From Candidatus Sericytochromatia bacterium (GTDB taxonomy: Bacteria > Cyanobacteriota > Sericytochromatia > UBA7694), in the NCBI GenBank assembly GCA_018780035.1, contig JADMKE010000016.1:479495-543494 (forward strand): a DNA stretch of 64,000 bases, read 5' to 3'. Below the pieces are notes generated by a model. It did no database searches and had not been told where the DNA came from. It saw only the letters and a list, made by a program, of their open reading frames with translations. The position numbers and the translations under genes were made by a program. Shown piece by piece: positions 39,677 to 49,630 of the stretch (its first letter is position 1; each line of letters opens with the position of its first letter).

Positions 39677-41494
39677 TTAAAAAAAGAGTTGGCACTGCGC
39701 TTCTCCCCCAAGACCATACGGGGCGGCCAGCATTAAGCTGCCTTGCAGTTCGAGTGAAAAATTGGGGTTAAAGGCATAACCGGCTCCGGCCAAGAATTTA
39801 ATCCCAAAGGCTTCTGGCAGGGTTTCGCGTTCCTCTTTGCTCTCGGAACTGTCTGTGGTTGTTGTGTCTGTTGTTGTGGTTGCTTTGCTTCCATTGCTGA
39901 TGATCAACATGGGTGCCAAGCCCAGGTTATACACCCATTGCCGTTCGTAGCGCCGCCAGTTTAAACCCAAGTGCAGATCAAGGAAAAATTTTCGGGTCTG
40001 GCCATATTTTGCCAGATCAACGGGCAAGGTGGCGCCCAGCAAATAATTCCACTCCCAACCTGTGCTTTCTTCCAGAGCCAGTTCTAACTCGCTGCGGCTG
40101 GGGTTCTGAGCGATTTTTTCTTGTATGCGTTGACGAAAACTGTCGGGGGAAAGGGTTTCTGTGGCCCAGCTGAAATCAAAACTTAAGCTGGGGCCCGAGA
40201 GATTTCCAGGAAAACTATAATAGCCTCCCAACACCCCCAAATGGCCATTGCGCGAAGAGGGGGTTTCTTGCAGGCTATCCCCGAGCTCCAGATTGCGGGG
40301 CACAAAGACAGGTTGCACCAGCATATCATCTTGATAAAAGCCGCGGATGCGAATGAAACCCAGATTTTTTTTGCTGATAATGCCGTCTTGCTCGGTCCAT
40401 TCGATCTGTTCCAGCCAGTCTCGGGTTTTGACCCCCAAAAAGCGCGCGGATTCCTTTTCGCCAAAACTGGCACGGGCCCGATCGTGAGAAGCGTATACCT
40501 CAGTGACTTCTGATTTGAGGATAAAGGCCTCTTTCTGTTTGAGTTGCGTGCTCAGGCTCGAAAACCACCCGCCTTCCCAAGTCAATTGGTTGACGGCTTG
40601 AGCCATATACGTTTCGCTGGGCTCCACTTCTAATAGGGCCTGAAAGCGCCGAATTTTAAGCAGGTAAGCTTGGTCTTTGGCTTTTTCCGGATCAAACTCC
40701 TGGGGTTTGGGGGCCAGTTTTTTGGCCGCAGCCATATCCTGGTTTGTGACCACATATTGATTGCCGATATACCAGTTATCGTTCCAGTTGAAATAGAGCT
40801 GGGCCGGTTCTTTGGCCAGTTCAAAAATGCCCATTTTTAACGCGAGATCGGTTCCGGCCCCGACCTGCCAATAGAGCAATTCGCGAACGTCGACCTCTTC
40901 ATCTTTTTTGAGTTTTTTATTGTATTTCTTTTTTTTGACGACCCTGATTTTGGTATAAGCGTCTGCGGGGAGTTCAGGATGTTTAAATTCGCCTTTTTCA
41001 TTTTCTTCTACGCTGATTAAACGGGGCCCTGTGAGATAGACGGGTGAAAAATGCCAATGGCTGCCAAAGACAAAGGCGGCTTTGGCAATGTCTTGGGTTT
41101 CTGACCAAGTCACCACTTTTTCCCCGACTTTTAATTGGCCCTGTTCTGGCGTACCAAATGTTTTTCGATCGGAGGCCGCCAATTCACCCGCTTTTTCGCG
41201 TTGGTGGCGCTGAACCTGGGCCAGAAATTCTGGCAGATTTGCGCCGATCTGGGTACTGATCAAATGGTAATCAAAACGCGGCATCTGGTCTCTGAATTTG
41301 CCGATCAAGACCTGATTCAAGGGGTAGTCGGGCTCTTCCAGATAAAAGGAGATGTGTTTGCGGGTATACCGTTCTGTTTCGGGGAGGTTGGCTGCCGGTT
41401 GGGCCAAAAGCGGCAAGGGCAGGAGCGTCGTGGCCCCCACGATTAAAAGAGCCGTAATAATCTGGATTTTGTGCATTTTTTTATTTCTCTTCAT
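39677..41494 (-). CDS. Exported, outer-membrane-like beta-rich protein
   Basis: 605 residues from ATG 41494; the longer open frame overlaps the divergent gene and its leader. Signal peptide: IITALLIVGATTLLPLPLLAQ. The N-terminal part is mixed and may hold a CsgG-like fold (FDYHLISTQIGANL, FVFGSHWHF). From about residue 370 amphipathic strands alternate (GHLGVLGGYYSFPGNLSG, FFLDLHLGLNWRRYERQW, GIKFLAGAGYAFNPNFSLEL) and the protein ends in a terminal Phe (QCQLFF), like an outer-membrane barrel. A Thr-rich loop sits near the end. I recognise no named family. Confidence 0.65.
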   Translation of the reverse strand: MKRNKKMHKIQIITALLIVGATTLLPLPLLAQPAANLPETERYTRKHISFYLEEPDYPLNQVLIGKFRDQMPRFDYHLISTQIGANLPEFLAQVQRHQREKAGELAASDRKTFGTPEQGQLKVGEKVVTWSETQDIAKAAFVFGSHWHFSPVYLTGPRLISVEENEKGEFKHPELPADAYTKIRVVKKKKYNKKLKKDEEVDVRELLYWQVGAGTDLALKMGIFELAKEPAQLYFNWNDNWYIGNQYVVTNQDMAAAKKLAPKPQEFDPEKAKDQAYLLKIRRFQALLEVEPSETYMAQAVNQLTWEGGWFSSLSTQLKQKEAFILKSEVTEVYASHDRARASFGEKESARFLGVKTRDWLEQIEWTEQDGIISKKNLGFIRIRGFYQDDMLVQPVFVPRNLELGDSLQETPSSRNGHLGVLGGYYSFPGNLSGPSLSFDFSWATETLSPDSFRQRIQEKIAQNPSRSELELALEESTGWEWNYLLGATLPVDLAKYGQTRKFFLDLHLGLNWRRYERQWVYNLGLAPMLIISNGSKATTTTDTTTTDSSESKEERETLPEAFGIKFLAGAGYAFNPNFSLELQGSLMLAAPYGLGGEAQCQLFF

Positions 41495-41584
41495 GGTTTT
41501 TTTTGCCGACCATTGCACTCTGAGCGTCAGTATAATCCAAAATGCGCTAATTGCTGAGTTACAATAGGGGCAGGGAAAAAGGCC

Positions 41585-43111
41585 ATGAGTGAGCAAAACG
41601 AAAACCCGCCAGTAGAAAAACACCCCGTCAATATTCGCGAGATTAGCCAAAAGCAGCACATTGTGTTGCGTTTGGAGCAATTGCAGCGCATGGTGGTCAA
41701 AGAGCCCCAGCGCATCCACGAGCTGGATGGGGATCGCAGTCTCAACCATATCCGACCCGAAGTCAAGGCCCTGCAGGCGCGTTTAAAGGCCTCAGGCCGC
41801 AAAGATTTGGCTTTTGAACTCAAGGTCTTGAGTGAGGCCACGGATCTGCTCAGCAATTGGGAAGAAGAAAAAGAGCTGGCAGACGTTTTGCTCTCCGATC
41901 GCCACATCCAAGAAATGTTGACCTTGCGCAACAGCGAGAATTTGGATTATCCGGGTCTGCGCCAATTGGCAGATGATGTGCGTGAAGTGCGCATCAAGAT
42001 GTTTAATAAATACAAAGGCTATTTTTCGGGGCTGCTCAAAGACAACGAAGACAAGCGCAAGCAGGTCGAAAAGCAGCTTAAACAAACCCAGGACAAGGCT
42101 GTCGAATATTTGGAAAAAGCCACCCAACTCGAAGGGGTGCACGGCACTGTGCAGGGCTATCACCAGCAATCGATGAATGCTCTGGTGGGGGGCTTGGCGA
42201 TGATGCTGGTGATGGCCGCTGGGGGCTGGTGGTTTTGGCAATGGCTGGGGCTTTTTCCCGGTCTGTTCTTTGGCTATATGGCTTTTTCGAATATCTCGCA
42301 TTTTCATGCCGAGGTCTCGGGCAAAAATATCGACACCCTCTACGCTTTTTTGCTGGATCGCTATGAGTTAAAAAACGTCAAACCCTTTTTTAAATACACC
42401 AACAAAGAAAAGCCTGAAATTCCGACGGCTTTTGATGCCACCCGCGGCGAACCCCTCGCCCGCTTTATCTTTAAAGATCTCACGCTTTATCGGCAGGGGC
42501 TTACGATTCAGGAGCGGCGCAAAGATGAATTTATCAATTACCTGACCTATCTCGATGGGCGTACAACGTGGGTGCGTGAGCAGCGCGACCGCATGGAACG
42601 TCTGGAAAAACTGCGCATGGGCGATAAATTGCCCGAGATGCGCAGCCGAAAATTGCCGCCTGCCCCGCCGCTGCCAGGGCCCGAACCTGACTTGCCCAAT
42701 TTGGCCACCCATTTGGGGCTGCGCCCGAGTAAAGCTTTGCTGGCGGGAGAAACCGCTGCAACGCCAGAAGGAGAGGCGCCAGAGGCAGAGGTTCAAGTCA
42801 AAGAACCCTCTCGCCCTTTGATTGTCAAACCCAGTGCCCGGCCTGAATTGGTATCCGCTTTGCCTGAACCTCCCGCAGATACCTTTGCAGCGATCCCCTC
42901 GCCCCCGCCAGAGGTCTTTGCGCCGATTCCCCCGCCCAAATTGGCGCAGGAACTCAAACCCAAATTTGTGCCCAAGCCGATCAAGGTCTTGCGCAAGGCC
43001 TCGGGCAAGGTGGCCGAAACGCCTCCTGCAGAAGGTGAAAATGCCGAATCGGGCCCAGCTGCAGAAAAGTCGGCCGCAGAAACGCCCTCTGCAACGCCTC
43101 CCACCGCTTGA
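41585..43111 (+). CDS. Hypothetical protein with coiled coil, membrane segment and Pro-rich tail
   Basis: 508 residues. Residues about 1-200 are helical with coiled-coil character (DNEDKRKQVEKQLKQTQDKA). A hydrophobic hairpin (about 205-245) contains VGGLAMMLVMAAGGWWFW and LFPGLFFGYMAF. A charged cytosolic region follows, and the last 150 residues are Pro/Glu/Ala rich (APPLPGPEPDLPN). No signal peptide. The family is not recognised; the layout suggests a membrane-bound scaffold. The metallophosphoesterase ATG starts 1 base after its stop, so the two are co-translated. Confidence 0.65.
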   Translation: MSEQNENPPVEKHPVNIREISQKQHIVLRLEQLQRMVVKEPQRIHELDGDRSLNHIRPEVKALQARLKASGRKDLAFELKVLSEATDLLSNWEEEKELADVLLSDRHIQEMLTLRNSENLDYPGLRQLADDVREVRIKMFNKYKGYFSGLLKDNEDKRKQVEKQLKQTQDKAVEYLEKATQLEGVHGTVQGYHQQSMNALVGGLAMMLVMAAGGWWFWQWLGLFPGLFFGYMAFSNISHFHAEVSGKNIDTLYAFLLDRYELKNVKPFFKYTNKEKPEIPTAFDATRGEPLARFIFKDLTLYRQGLTIQERRKDEFINYLTYLDGRTTWVREQRDRMERLEKLRMGDKLPEMRSRKLPPAPPLPGPEPDLPNLATHLGLRPSKALLAGETAATPEGEAPEAEVQVKEPSRPLIVKPSARPELVSALPEPPADTFAAIPSPPPEVFAPIPPPKLAQELKPKFVPKPIKVLRKASGKVAETPPAEGENAESGPAAEKSAAETPSATPPTA

Positions 43112-43112
43112 T

Positions 43113-43760
43113 ATGCGCCTGGTCTGCCTTTCGGATACCCATGGTCGCCACCGCGAATTGCAAGTCCCAGATGGTGATCTGCTCTTACATGCCGGGGATT
43201 TTTCCAAACGTGGCACGCCCGCCGAGATCCGCGATTTTAACGCCTGGCTGGCGGAATTGCCCCACGCCCACAAAGTGGTGATCGCAGGCAACCATGACTT
43301 TCTCTTTGAAAGAGAGCCTGCCTTGGCGCGTGAATTGCTGAGTGCCGCCACCTATCTCGAAGACAGCGGCTGCGAAATTGCAGGCCTAAAAATCTGGGGC
43401 AGTCCTGTTTCTCCGCGCTTTTTTGACTGGGCCTTTAACCGCTCCCGCGGTGCAGAGATCCGTGCCCATTGGGCTCAGATCCCGGCAGAGACCGACCTCG
43501 TGTTGGTACATGGCCCCCCGGCGGGAATTTTAGACCGCACCTGGCTGGGCCAACATGTCGGCTGTCAGGATCTCCAACAGGTGTTGGCAGCGCTTCAGCC
43601 CGCCTGTGTGGTCTTTGGGCATATCCACGAGGGGTATGGCAGCTTGCGCCAGGGGCCAACCCTCTACGTCAATGCCGCGTCTCTGGATCAGCGCTATCGG
43701 CCTGTGCATCCGCCGCTGCTACTGGAGTGGCGAAATGGGCATATCACTCTCGCTCTTTAG
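43113..43760 (+). CDS. Calcineurin-like metallophosphoesterase
   Basis: 215 residues. The metal-binding motifs of the family are in order: D-T-H (LVCLSDTHGRH), GD (LLLHAGDFS), GNHD (VVIAGNHDFLF), H (LVLVHGPP) and GHIH (CVVFGHIHEG). It resembles MPPED1/239AB-type phosphodiesterases. The expected activity is hydrolysis of a phosphoester with two metal ions; the substrate is unknown. The start is fixed by the first motif, which begins three residues after the ATG, and by near overlap with the upstream stop. Confidence 0.92.
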   Translation: MRLVCLSDTHGRHRELQVPDGDLLLHAGDFSKRGTPAEIRDFNAWLAELPHAHKVVIAGNHDFLFEREPALARELLSAATYLEDSGCEIAGLKIWGSPVSPRFFDWAFNRSRGAEIRAHWAQIPAETDLVLVHGPPAGILDRTWLGQHVGCQDLQQVLAALQPACVVFGHIHEGYGSLRQGPTLYVNAASLDQRYRPVHPPLLLEWRNGHITLAL

Positions 43761-43832
43761 ATCAAAAGCGAATATTGCCCAGAAAACCACTTAAAGTGGG
43801 ACGCAAACGTGCCTCATCTCCACAAATTCAGC

Positions 43833-46800
43833 TTAAAAACCTTTTGTGAAGATAAATTGCCCTGGCCTACCACTGTTAGATTGTACTGCCACGATACTTT
43901 CCCCATTGGTGGCGATATCCACCAAATTGAATGGACCTGCAAAAAGGCTTAATGGCGATGGACTTGTCCAGGTAATGCCATCAGAGGATTGAACCGCTTC
44001 ATCCGTGCCTATTGCCACAAATTTGGAATCACCAAACGTAACCGCTTTAAGCGTCACGCTGGTCGTCGAAGTCCGTGATGTCCATGTGCTGCCATCAGGC
44101 GAAGTAAAGATTTGACCACTTGCCCCCACTGCCACATATACACTGGCACCATAGCTCACCCCATTTAAAGTTGGGTTACCCGTGATGGTATTGTTGGTCC
44201 ATGTTGAGCCATCTGTAGAAATCAGGACTTTGCCATCGGCTCCAACAGCGACAAATTTGCCATTGGCAAAGATGACTTCATTCAAATCCGTTGTGATCCC
44301 AGACGTCCGGTTGGTCCATGTGATGCCGTCAGGAGAACTAGCAATCACACCCTCTTTGCCCACAACAACATGGGTTCCTGCTCCATAAGCCTGTGCGAGT
44401 AAGGTCTTGTTTACGCTTGTCGTTCGTTGGGTCCAGGCATTTGCATCACTGGAGGAATAAATCACACCCGCGTTTCCGGTCCCATCGCCTCCAACCATCA
44501 GATAAAGTCCGTTTCCAAAACCGACATCTTCAGGCGTGTTGTAACCTGATGAGGCCATGTTCGTCCATTCCGTACCGTTTGGCGAAGTCTCAATTCTTCC
44601 CGAGTTTCCGGCTGCAACATACAGGCCATTTCCGTAACCCACACCATAATAGGTGGTTGTCGTACCACCCTGTGGAGCATTCTTGAATGCTGTGGTATAA
44701 GTAAACGGCCTATCTGCAGGGGTATCGCCTCCTGGCGTCGAAACAATAACATTCTGTGCTCCTGTACCTGCTGGAACCGTTGCGGTAATTTGGGTGTCAC
44801 TGTTAACCGTAAAGGATGTGGCATTTGTACTACCGAATTTGACACTGGTGGCTCCTGTCAGATATGTTCCTGTCAGGATAATCTGGTACCCCCCGGCTGG
44901 GAGACCATAGGCATTTGACAGGTGATCAAGACCAGGAACAATTGAAACATTGTGAATGCCTGAATTTGTTTGCCCCCCTGTAGTCACTGTAACGTCCAAC
45001 GTGCTACCCAAAGGAAACGAAGGGACATAGCAGGTTATACTGGTATTAGACGCAAACCTGATATTTGACGTCGTCGTTCCAAATTTAACTGTGTTATTCG
45101 CCGCTGTATTATTAAATCCTGTCCCTGTAATCGTTAAAAGGCCATTGACCCTTACCTGGGTTAGATTGAGACTGGTGATAGCTGGAACGATGATGAAACT
45201 ATTTGTTTCTGCATTGGTCTGTGGACCAACTTTTACAGTTACATTGGGTGAGCCAAATCCATTTGGAACAGTCACAGTCAAACTCGTCGATGTTGCAGCC
45301 GTTACTGTCGCAGTGGTGGTGCCAAATTTCACCGTGTTGCTGCTCGGATTGGTGCTGAAACCAGTCCCGGTCAGGGTAATGCTGCTCCCAACAGTACCAA
45401 GTCCAGGACTCAGACCAGTGATTACCGGTATCACATCATAATTATTTGTGCCCGTATTGGTGACTCCTGCCACACCAACCGTGACGTTGCTGGTTCCGAA
45501 GGCACCGGAAGGTACTGTGACAGTCAAACTGGTATCGGTGGCCGCTGTAACCGTGGCCGTAGCGCTGCCGAAACGGACGGTATTATTGCTGGCAGTTGTG
45601 CCATCAAAGCCTGTGCCTGTAATTGTGAGCGTATCGCCTACCTTGCCATTAGCAGCACTCAGACTGGCAATGGTCGGACGGATATTGAAATTATTGGTTT
45701 GTGGGCTGGTTTGTGTTCCTACGGTCACGCTGATTGTTTGCTGACCCGAAAAACCGCTGGCCGGGATCGTCACATTCAAACTGCTGGCGGTTCCGCCTGT
45801 GACCGTCAGCGTTGTGCTGCCAAGTTTAACCGTGTTATTGGCAGGAGTGGGATCAAACGCGGTGCCATTGATCGTCACGCTGGCTCCCAAAAGTGCTGGG
45901 TTTGAACTGATTGAGTTTACACTGGGCAAAACAGTAAAGTTATGGGTGCCTGTATTGGTCTGGCCCCCGACACTGACGGTTACGTTTTGGGTACCCGCCA
46001 TGGTGGGAACGGTGATGGTAAGGCTGGTCGCGGACGCCGCTGTGACCGTAGCATTGGTACTGCCAAACTTGACCACATTGCCAGATATGCTGCTATGAAA
46101 ATTGGTGCCTGTAATGGTCAGGCTGCTGCCAATGGTGCCGGTGCTTGTACTCAACCCGGTGATCGTCGGTGTTGCTGGTGTGGCTGTAATTGTCACATTT
46201 TGCGTGGCTCCTTCAGCCAACGTAAAGGTCGCAGGAGAAGGTGTATAAGTATAAGTTGTTCCCACAGAGTTGTTCTTTACTAAGACCTTCAAACCACTGC
46301 CAGGAGCTACATTGCTGAAGGCAAAAGGCCCCCCGTTTGTTCTGGCAGTCTGAATCGCGCTGGTTGCATCAATCACCTGCAAATCCACGTTTTCTGAGCC
46401 AAGAGCCAGCCCTGAGAGTGTCACATTGACTGTTCCCACCGTTTTGCGATAGGTGCTCGCCAGCAGCGAACCCGGATCCTGGGTGGCCAGATCTGTGGCC
46501 AATTGCGCCACGTTGACCAGGGCGGGATGGGTAGTATAGGTCAGGGTTGGATAGACACCACTTTTGCCTGTGATGGTATCACAAAGGGTATTCAAAGCGG
46601 TCAGATCGATGGCCCGTGCCCGTGTGGGGTCCGCCTGCAGCAGGGCTTTCATGGCCCGACCGGCCGGGGTGGTGGCAAAATTCATCAGGATATTGGCTGT
46701 GCTGCCTGAAAGATGCGAAAAAGCCAAAGCCAGTTCGGTTTGCGGCTGGACGCCTGAAGTGTCAGAAACCGTCAACTCGGCAATCAGCAGGCGATCCGGG

Positions 46801-47303
46801 TAGACATTGTTAAAGGTCAGACTGAGATTGCCACTGACGGGGTAAGCAACCTGGCCATTGACATCGGCCCCGACAGGTTTGTAGATATTGCCGTTGGTAT
46901 CTGTCACGGTGGCTGTTACCTTGGTGGAACTGGCAAAATCTATCGCCTGGGTGTGAAAGTCGGATTGTGAAGGCAATTGCATATTCAAAAAGATCTGACT
47001 GCCCTCTGCTTTGAGTTCGGCTTGCAGCTCAGGTTTGGCTTTTAAACCCGGCGTGGGCTGGAGCACCACAGGTTCGACAGGCAGTTTGGCTTCGGACGAA
47101 GCCGAGACCGGCTGAGAAACGGGTTTGAACTCAGGTGTTTGGGTGCCGGGAACAGTCTTGGCAAGAGCGGAACCCTCTGGTTGAGCTGCATTTTGGGCCG
47201 GGGCTGTGGAGCGGGAAAGTGAATCCGGTGTACTTTGGCAGGCCACCAGCAAAAGTGAAAGAGAGAGAGCCAATAAGGGGCGTTTTAGGGTGTGAATCTT
47301 CAT
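43833..47303 (-). CDS. Lipoprotein with IPT/TIG repeats and C-terminal beta-propeller
   Basis: 1156 residues. Lipoprotein signal with LLVAC at about residue 22. A linker and a domain of about 350 residues are followed by six to seven IPT/TIG repeats of about 80 residues (GSSLTITGTNF, NTVKFGSTTLTVTGGTASSL, LTVTVPSGAFGTSNVTVGV). The last 280 residues form propeller-like repeats of about 40 residues with YGNGLYVAAGNSGRIETSPN, then DGITWTNRTSG and similar. It is a surface-exposed adhesion or binding protein by analogy with other TIG proteins. Its ATG overlaps the TGA of the second TIG gene, so both are on one transcript. Confidence 0.88.
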   Translation of the reverse strand: MKIHTLKRPLLALSLSLLLVACQSTPDSLSRSTAPAQNAAQPEGSALAKTVPGTQTPEFKPVSQPVSASSEAKLPVEPVVLQPTPGLKAKPELQAELKAEGSQIFLNMQLPSQSDFHTQAIDFASSTKVTATVTDTNGNIYKPVGADVNGQVAYPVSGNLSLTFNNVYPDRLLIAELTVSDTSGVQPQTELALAFSHLSGSTANILMNFATTPAGRAMKALLQADPTRARAIDLTALNTLCDTITGKSGVYPTLTYTTHPALVNVAQLATDLATQDPGSLLASTYRKTVGTVNVTLSGLALGSENVDLQVIDATSAIQTARTNGGPFAFSNVAPGSGLKVLVKNNSVGTTYTYTPSPATFTLAEGATQNVTITATPATPTITGLSTSTGTIGSSLTITGTNFHSSISGNVVKFGSTNATVTAASATSLTITVPTMAGTQNVTVSVGGQTNTGTHNFTVLPSVNSISSNPALLGASVTINGTAFDPTPANNTVKLGSTTLTVTGGTASSLNVTIPASGFSGQQTISVTVGTQTSPQTNNFNIRPTIASLSAANGKVGDTLTITGTGFDGTTASNNTVRFGSATATVTAATDTSLTVTVPSGAFGTSNVTVGVAGVTNTGTNNYDVIPVITGLSPGLGTVGSSITLTGTGFSTNPSSNTVKFGTTTATVTAATSTSLTVTVPNGFGSPNVTVKVGPQTNAETNSFIIVPAITSLNLTQVRVNGLLTITGTGFNNTAANNTVKFGTTTSNIRFASNTSITCYVPSFPLGSTLDVTVTTGGQTNSGIHNVSIVPGLDHLSNAYGLPAGGYQIILTGTYLTGATSVKFGSTNATSFTVNSDTQITATVPAGTGAQNVIVSTPGGDTPADRPFTYTTAFKNAPQGGTTTTYYGVGYGNGLYVAAGNSGRIETSPNGTEWTNMASSGYNTPEDVGFGNGLYLMVGGDGTGNAGVIYSSSDANAWTQRTTSVNKTLLAQAYGAGTHVVVGKEGVIASSPDGITWTNRTSGITTDLNEVIFANGKFVAVGADGKVLISTDGSTWTNNTITGNPTLNGVSYGASVYVAVGASGQIFTSPDGSTWTSRTSTTSVTLKAVTFGDSKFVAIGTDEAVQSSDGITWTSPSPLSLFAGPFNLVDIATNGESIVAVQSNSGRPGQFIFTKGF

Positions 47304-49195
47304 TTGTATCCTCCGGTCAGGTTAATACCGACCACAGGTACGGTGGCGGTTATGCTGTTGCTGGTTTGTCCAAAGACTTCAACGGTCATGGGCAGATCGC
47401 CCGTGGTCAGACCCACGGGGATCAGAACTTTGATGTCCTGACCCGAAAAGCCAAATGCGGCCACTGGCGTTCCCCCAAATTTGACCGTATTATTGGCCAG
47501 GGTCACCAGATCAAAGCCTGTGCCTGAGATGGTTAAAACCTCCCGTCTGACCAGATTGAGCTTACCTGCGCTGCTTCCTGCGGTAGAATTCAGTGCTGTG
47601 ATTTCAGGAATAATGGTGTAAATCGTAAAATTGCTGGTCTGGGTGCCGACCTGTACGGTCACATTTTGGCTGCCTCCGGCGGCATTGGGCACGTTCACGG
47701 TCAGGCTGCCACCTGTGGCTGCTGTGACCAGACCACGGGCCAGACCAAACATCACGATATTATTGGCTGGCAATGCATCAAAGCCAGTACCTGTCAGGGT
47801 CACTGATGACCCCACTTTGCCTGTGACCCCACTCATGCTGAGAATATTGGGGCGAACGGCAAAATTATTTGTGCCTGTGTTTGTTTGCCCCCCCACGGTA
47901 TTTGTGACGTTCACCAGGCCCGATGCATTGGCGGGTACGGCCAAAGTCAAGCTGGTGGGGGTAGCGGTTGTGACGGTCGCCGTGATCGTGCCAAACTTGA
48001 CTGTGTTGTTTGCTGGCGTTGCATCAAAACCGCTGCCTGTGATGGTCAAGGAACTGCCCACAATGCCTGCGCTGGCACTCAAGCTGGTGATCACGGGCTT
48101 GATGCTAAACGCTGCGATCCCACTGGTCTGATGACCCACCTGGACACTGACATTCTGGACCCCACTTGGAGCATCTGAGGGAACGGTGATGGTGAGTGTG
48201 GTCGCTGTCGCGGCAGTGACGGTTGCTTGGGTATTTCCAAATTTGACTTTGTTATTGGCTGCTGTTCCGGCATCATAGCCAGTACCCGTAATCGTCAGGG
48301 TATCGCCCCCCACGCCATTTGCGGCTGAGAGGGTTGTGATATCTGGTTTTATTTCAAAATTGCTTGCGGCAGAAGTCTTTCCATTTACGGTTACAGTGAC
48401 AGGCTGAGCGCCAGAAAGACCCGCGGGCACTGTGACCGTCAGGCTGGTTGCCGTCGCCGCCGTCACGGTTGCTGCGGTATTGCCAAATTTCACCGTATTG
48501 TTGGCGGCTGTGGCGTCAAAGTCTGTACCTGTCAGGGTCAATGTGCTGCCATTGAAGTCGGCTGTGGCAGACAAAGAGGTCAAAACGGGGGTGCCGGGTG
48601 CCAGTGCCACGGGTGGAGGAGGGGGTGGCGGGGCAGCTGCTCCACCTCCTCCTCCGCCGGAAGAGCCTCCAACAAGAGAAATAATTTTATGGGTCACCAA
48701 GGTTGTTCCGACCACATGCACATAAATATCTGAAAATCCGTAGTTGATCTTACCTGTCGCACGGCCTGCGGCATCGACCCCAATTCCTGTTGGCTGGCTG
48801 GACGTCCATTCCAGCTCATAATCTTTGGCATCCATCAATTGGCCGGTGGCGTCTTTCACACGTGCTACCAATTGAGCCGTTTCACCCATCGCAAGGCTTT
48901 CTGGCACGATCAACTCTAAAAAAGAGGCCAAGGGTTTCTTGGGGGCGACGGATGGACTTGATGAAGGAATGGGCTGTGTCACCTGTTTGGGAGGAAGTGG
49001 GGGTTCTGTTTGGGGGGAAGGTTGCTGGGGTTGAGAACTGACCGATCTGGGGGAAAGGGGCTTCTGAATTGCGGGAACGGGCAATGGATTGGTTTTAACT
49101 TCGGCAAGATTTTGGGGGGGGATGGGGACACAAGCCAATGGTAATCCCAATAAAGGGATCAACACCATTGCAGAAAGGGAAGAAAATGATTTCAT
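47300..49195 (-). CDS. Lipoprotein with IPT/TIG repeats
   Basis: 631 residues. Lipobox LPLAC at about residue 22, then a Pro/Gln/Ser-rich linker, an Ig-like Big_2-type domain (LAMGETAQLVARVKDATGQL, WTSSQPTGIGVDAAG) and a Gly/Pro hinge (GGGGGGAAAPPPPPPP). Five to six IPT/TIG repeats follow (GSTLTLTGTDFDATAANNTV, KFGNTAATVTAATATSL). The repeats are very alike within this protein and to those of the next gene, suggesting duplication between the two. It is the first gene of the pair; the 435-bp AT-rich region upstream should hold the promoter. Confidence 0.88.
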   Translation of the reverse strand: MKSFSSLSAMVLIPLLGLPLACVPIPPQNLAEVKTNPLPVPAIQKPLSPRSVSSQPQQPSPQTEPPLPPKQVTQPIPSSSPSVAPKKPLASFLELIVPESLAMGETAQLVARVKDATGQLMDAKDYELEWTSSQPTGIGVDAAGRATGKINYGFSDIYVHVVGTTLVTHKIISLVGGSSGGGGGGAAAPPPPPPPVALAPGTPVLTSLSATADFNGSTLTLTGTDFDATAANNTVKFGNTAATVTAATATSLTVTVPAGLSGAQPVTVTVNGKTSAASNFEIKPDITTLSAANGVGGDTLTITGTGYDAGTAANNKVKFGNTQATVTAATATTLTITVPSDAPSGVQNVSVQVGHQTSGIAAFSIKPVITSLSASAGIVGSSLTITGSGFDATPANNTVKFGTITATVTTATPTSLTLAVPANASGLVNVTNTVGGQTNTGTNNFAVRPNILSMSGVTGKVGSSVTLTGTGFDALPANNIVMFGLARGLVTAATGGSLTVNVPNAAGGSQNVTVQVGTQTSNFTIYTIIPEITALNSTAGSSAGKLNLVRREVLTISGTGFDLVTLANNTVKFGGTPVAAFGFSGQDIKVLIPVGLTTGDLPMTVEVFGQTSNSITATVPVVGINLTGGYK

Positions 49196-49630
49196 CCGTT
49201 ATCTCCAAATTATTAGATTATTGTCATTGGACTCTTAAATAGACCCGCTATTTCTGGCTCATAATCTTTGTCAAAAAATTTGATTGTATACAAAAAATAG
49301 AGAAAATAAAAGAAATAAAAAGATTGATTAAGTTTTTATGCTTTAAAAATTAATACGACTAAAATTTTTCAATATATTTTTGAATATATGATCATTTTTG
49401 CTGATCTATTTTATTTAACCATGATACGTGGATATGTGAAGGTTTGTTTGCTGAAAATATGTAAAATAGGTCAAAAAATTACAATTTTTTTACAACCTCA
49501 GCGAGAGTGCCTAAGAATCAGGGTTGATACGTGACATTTTAAGATTGATGATATTGTTGGGCAGTTGGGCAGTGTGATGAACTAACTTTACTCGGTTTGA
49601 GTTGCAAAATCTTCCTGGCGCAGGTTTGCT
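49196..49630. other. AT-rich intergenic region before the TIG operon
   Basis: About 435 bp without a plausible gene. It is strongly AT-rich (runs such as AAAAAATAGAGAAAATAAAA) with a near-repeat of AATATAT around 49369-49390 (AATATATTTTTGAATATAT). It should contain the promoter of the two IPT/TIG lipoproteins; no single -35/-10 pair stands out. The convergent/flanking rsmI gene ends at its right edge. Confidence 0.5.

Noticed and set aside
41495..41749. 85-residue extension of the outer-membrane-like protein
   Set aside because: It overlaps the divergent coiled-coil protein gene and would hide the signal peptide.
42822..43760. 312-residue start for the metallophosphoesterase
   Set aside because: The first 97 residues are an out-of-frame reading of the upstream gene's Pro-rich tail; the family begins at the ATG at 43113.
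45091..46098. Plus-strand open frames opposite the TIG lipoprotein
   Set aside because: They are antisense shadows of the repeated TIG coding sequence and repeat with its period.
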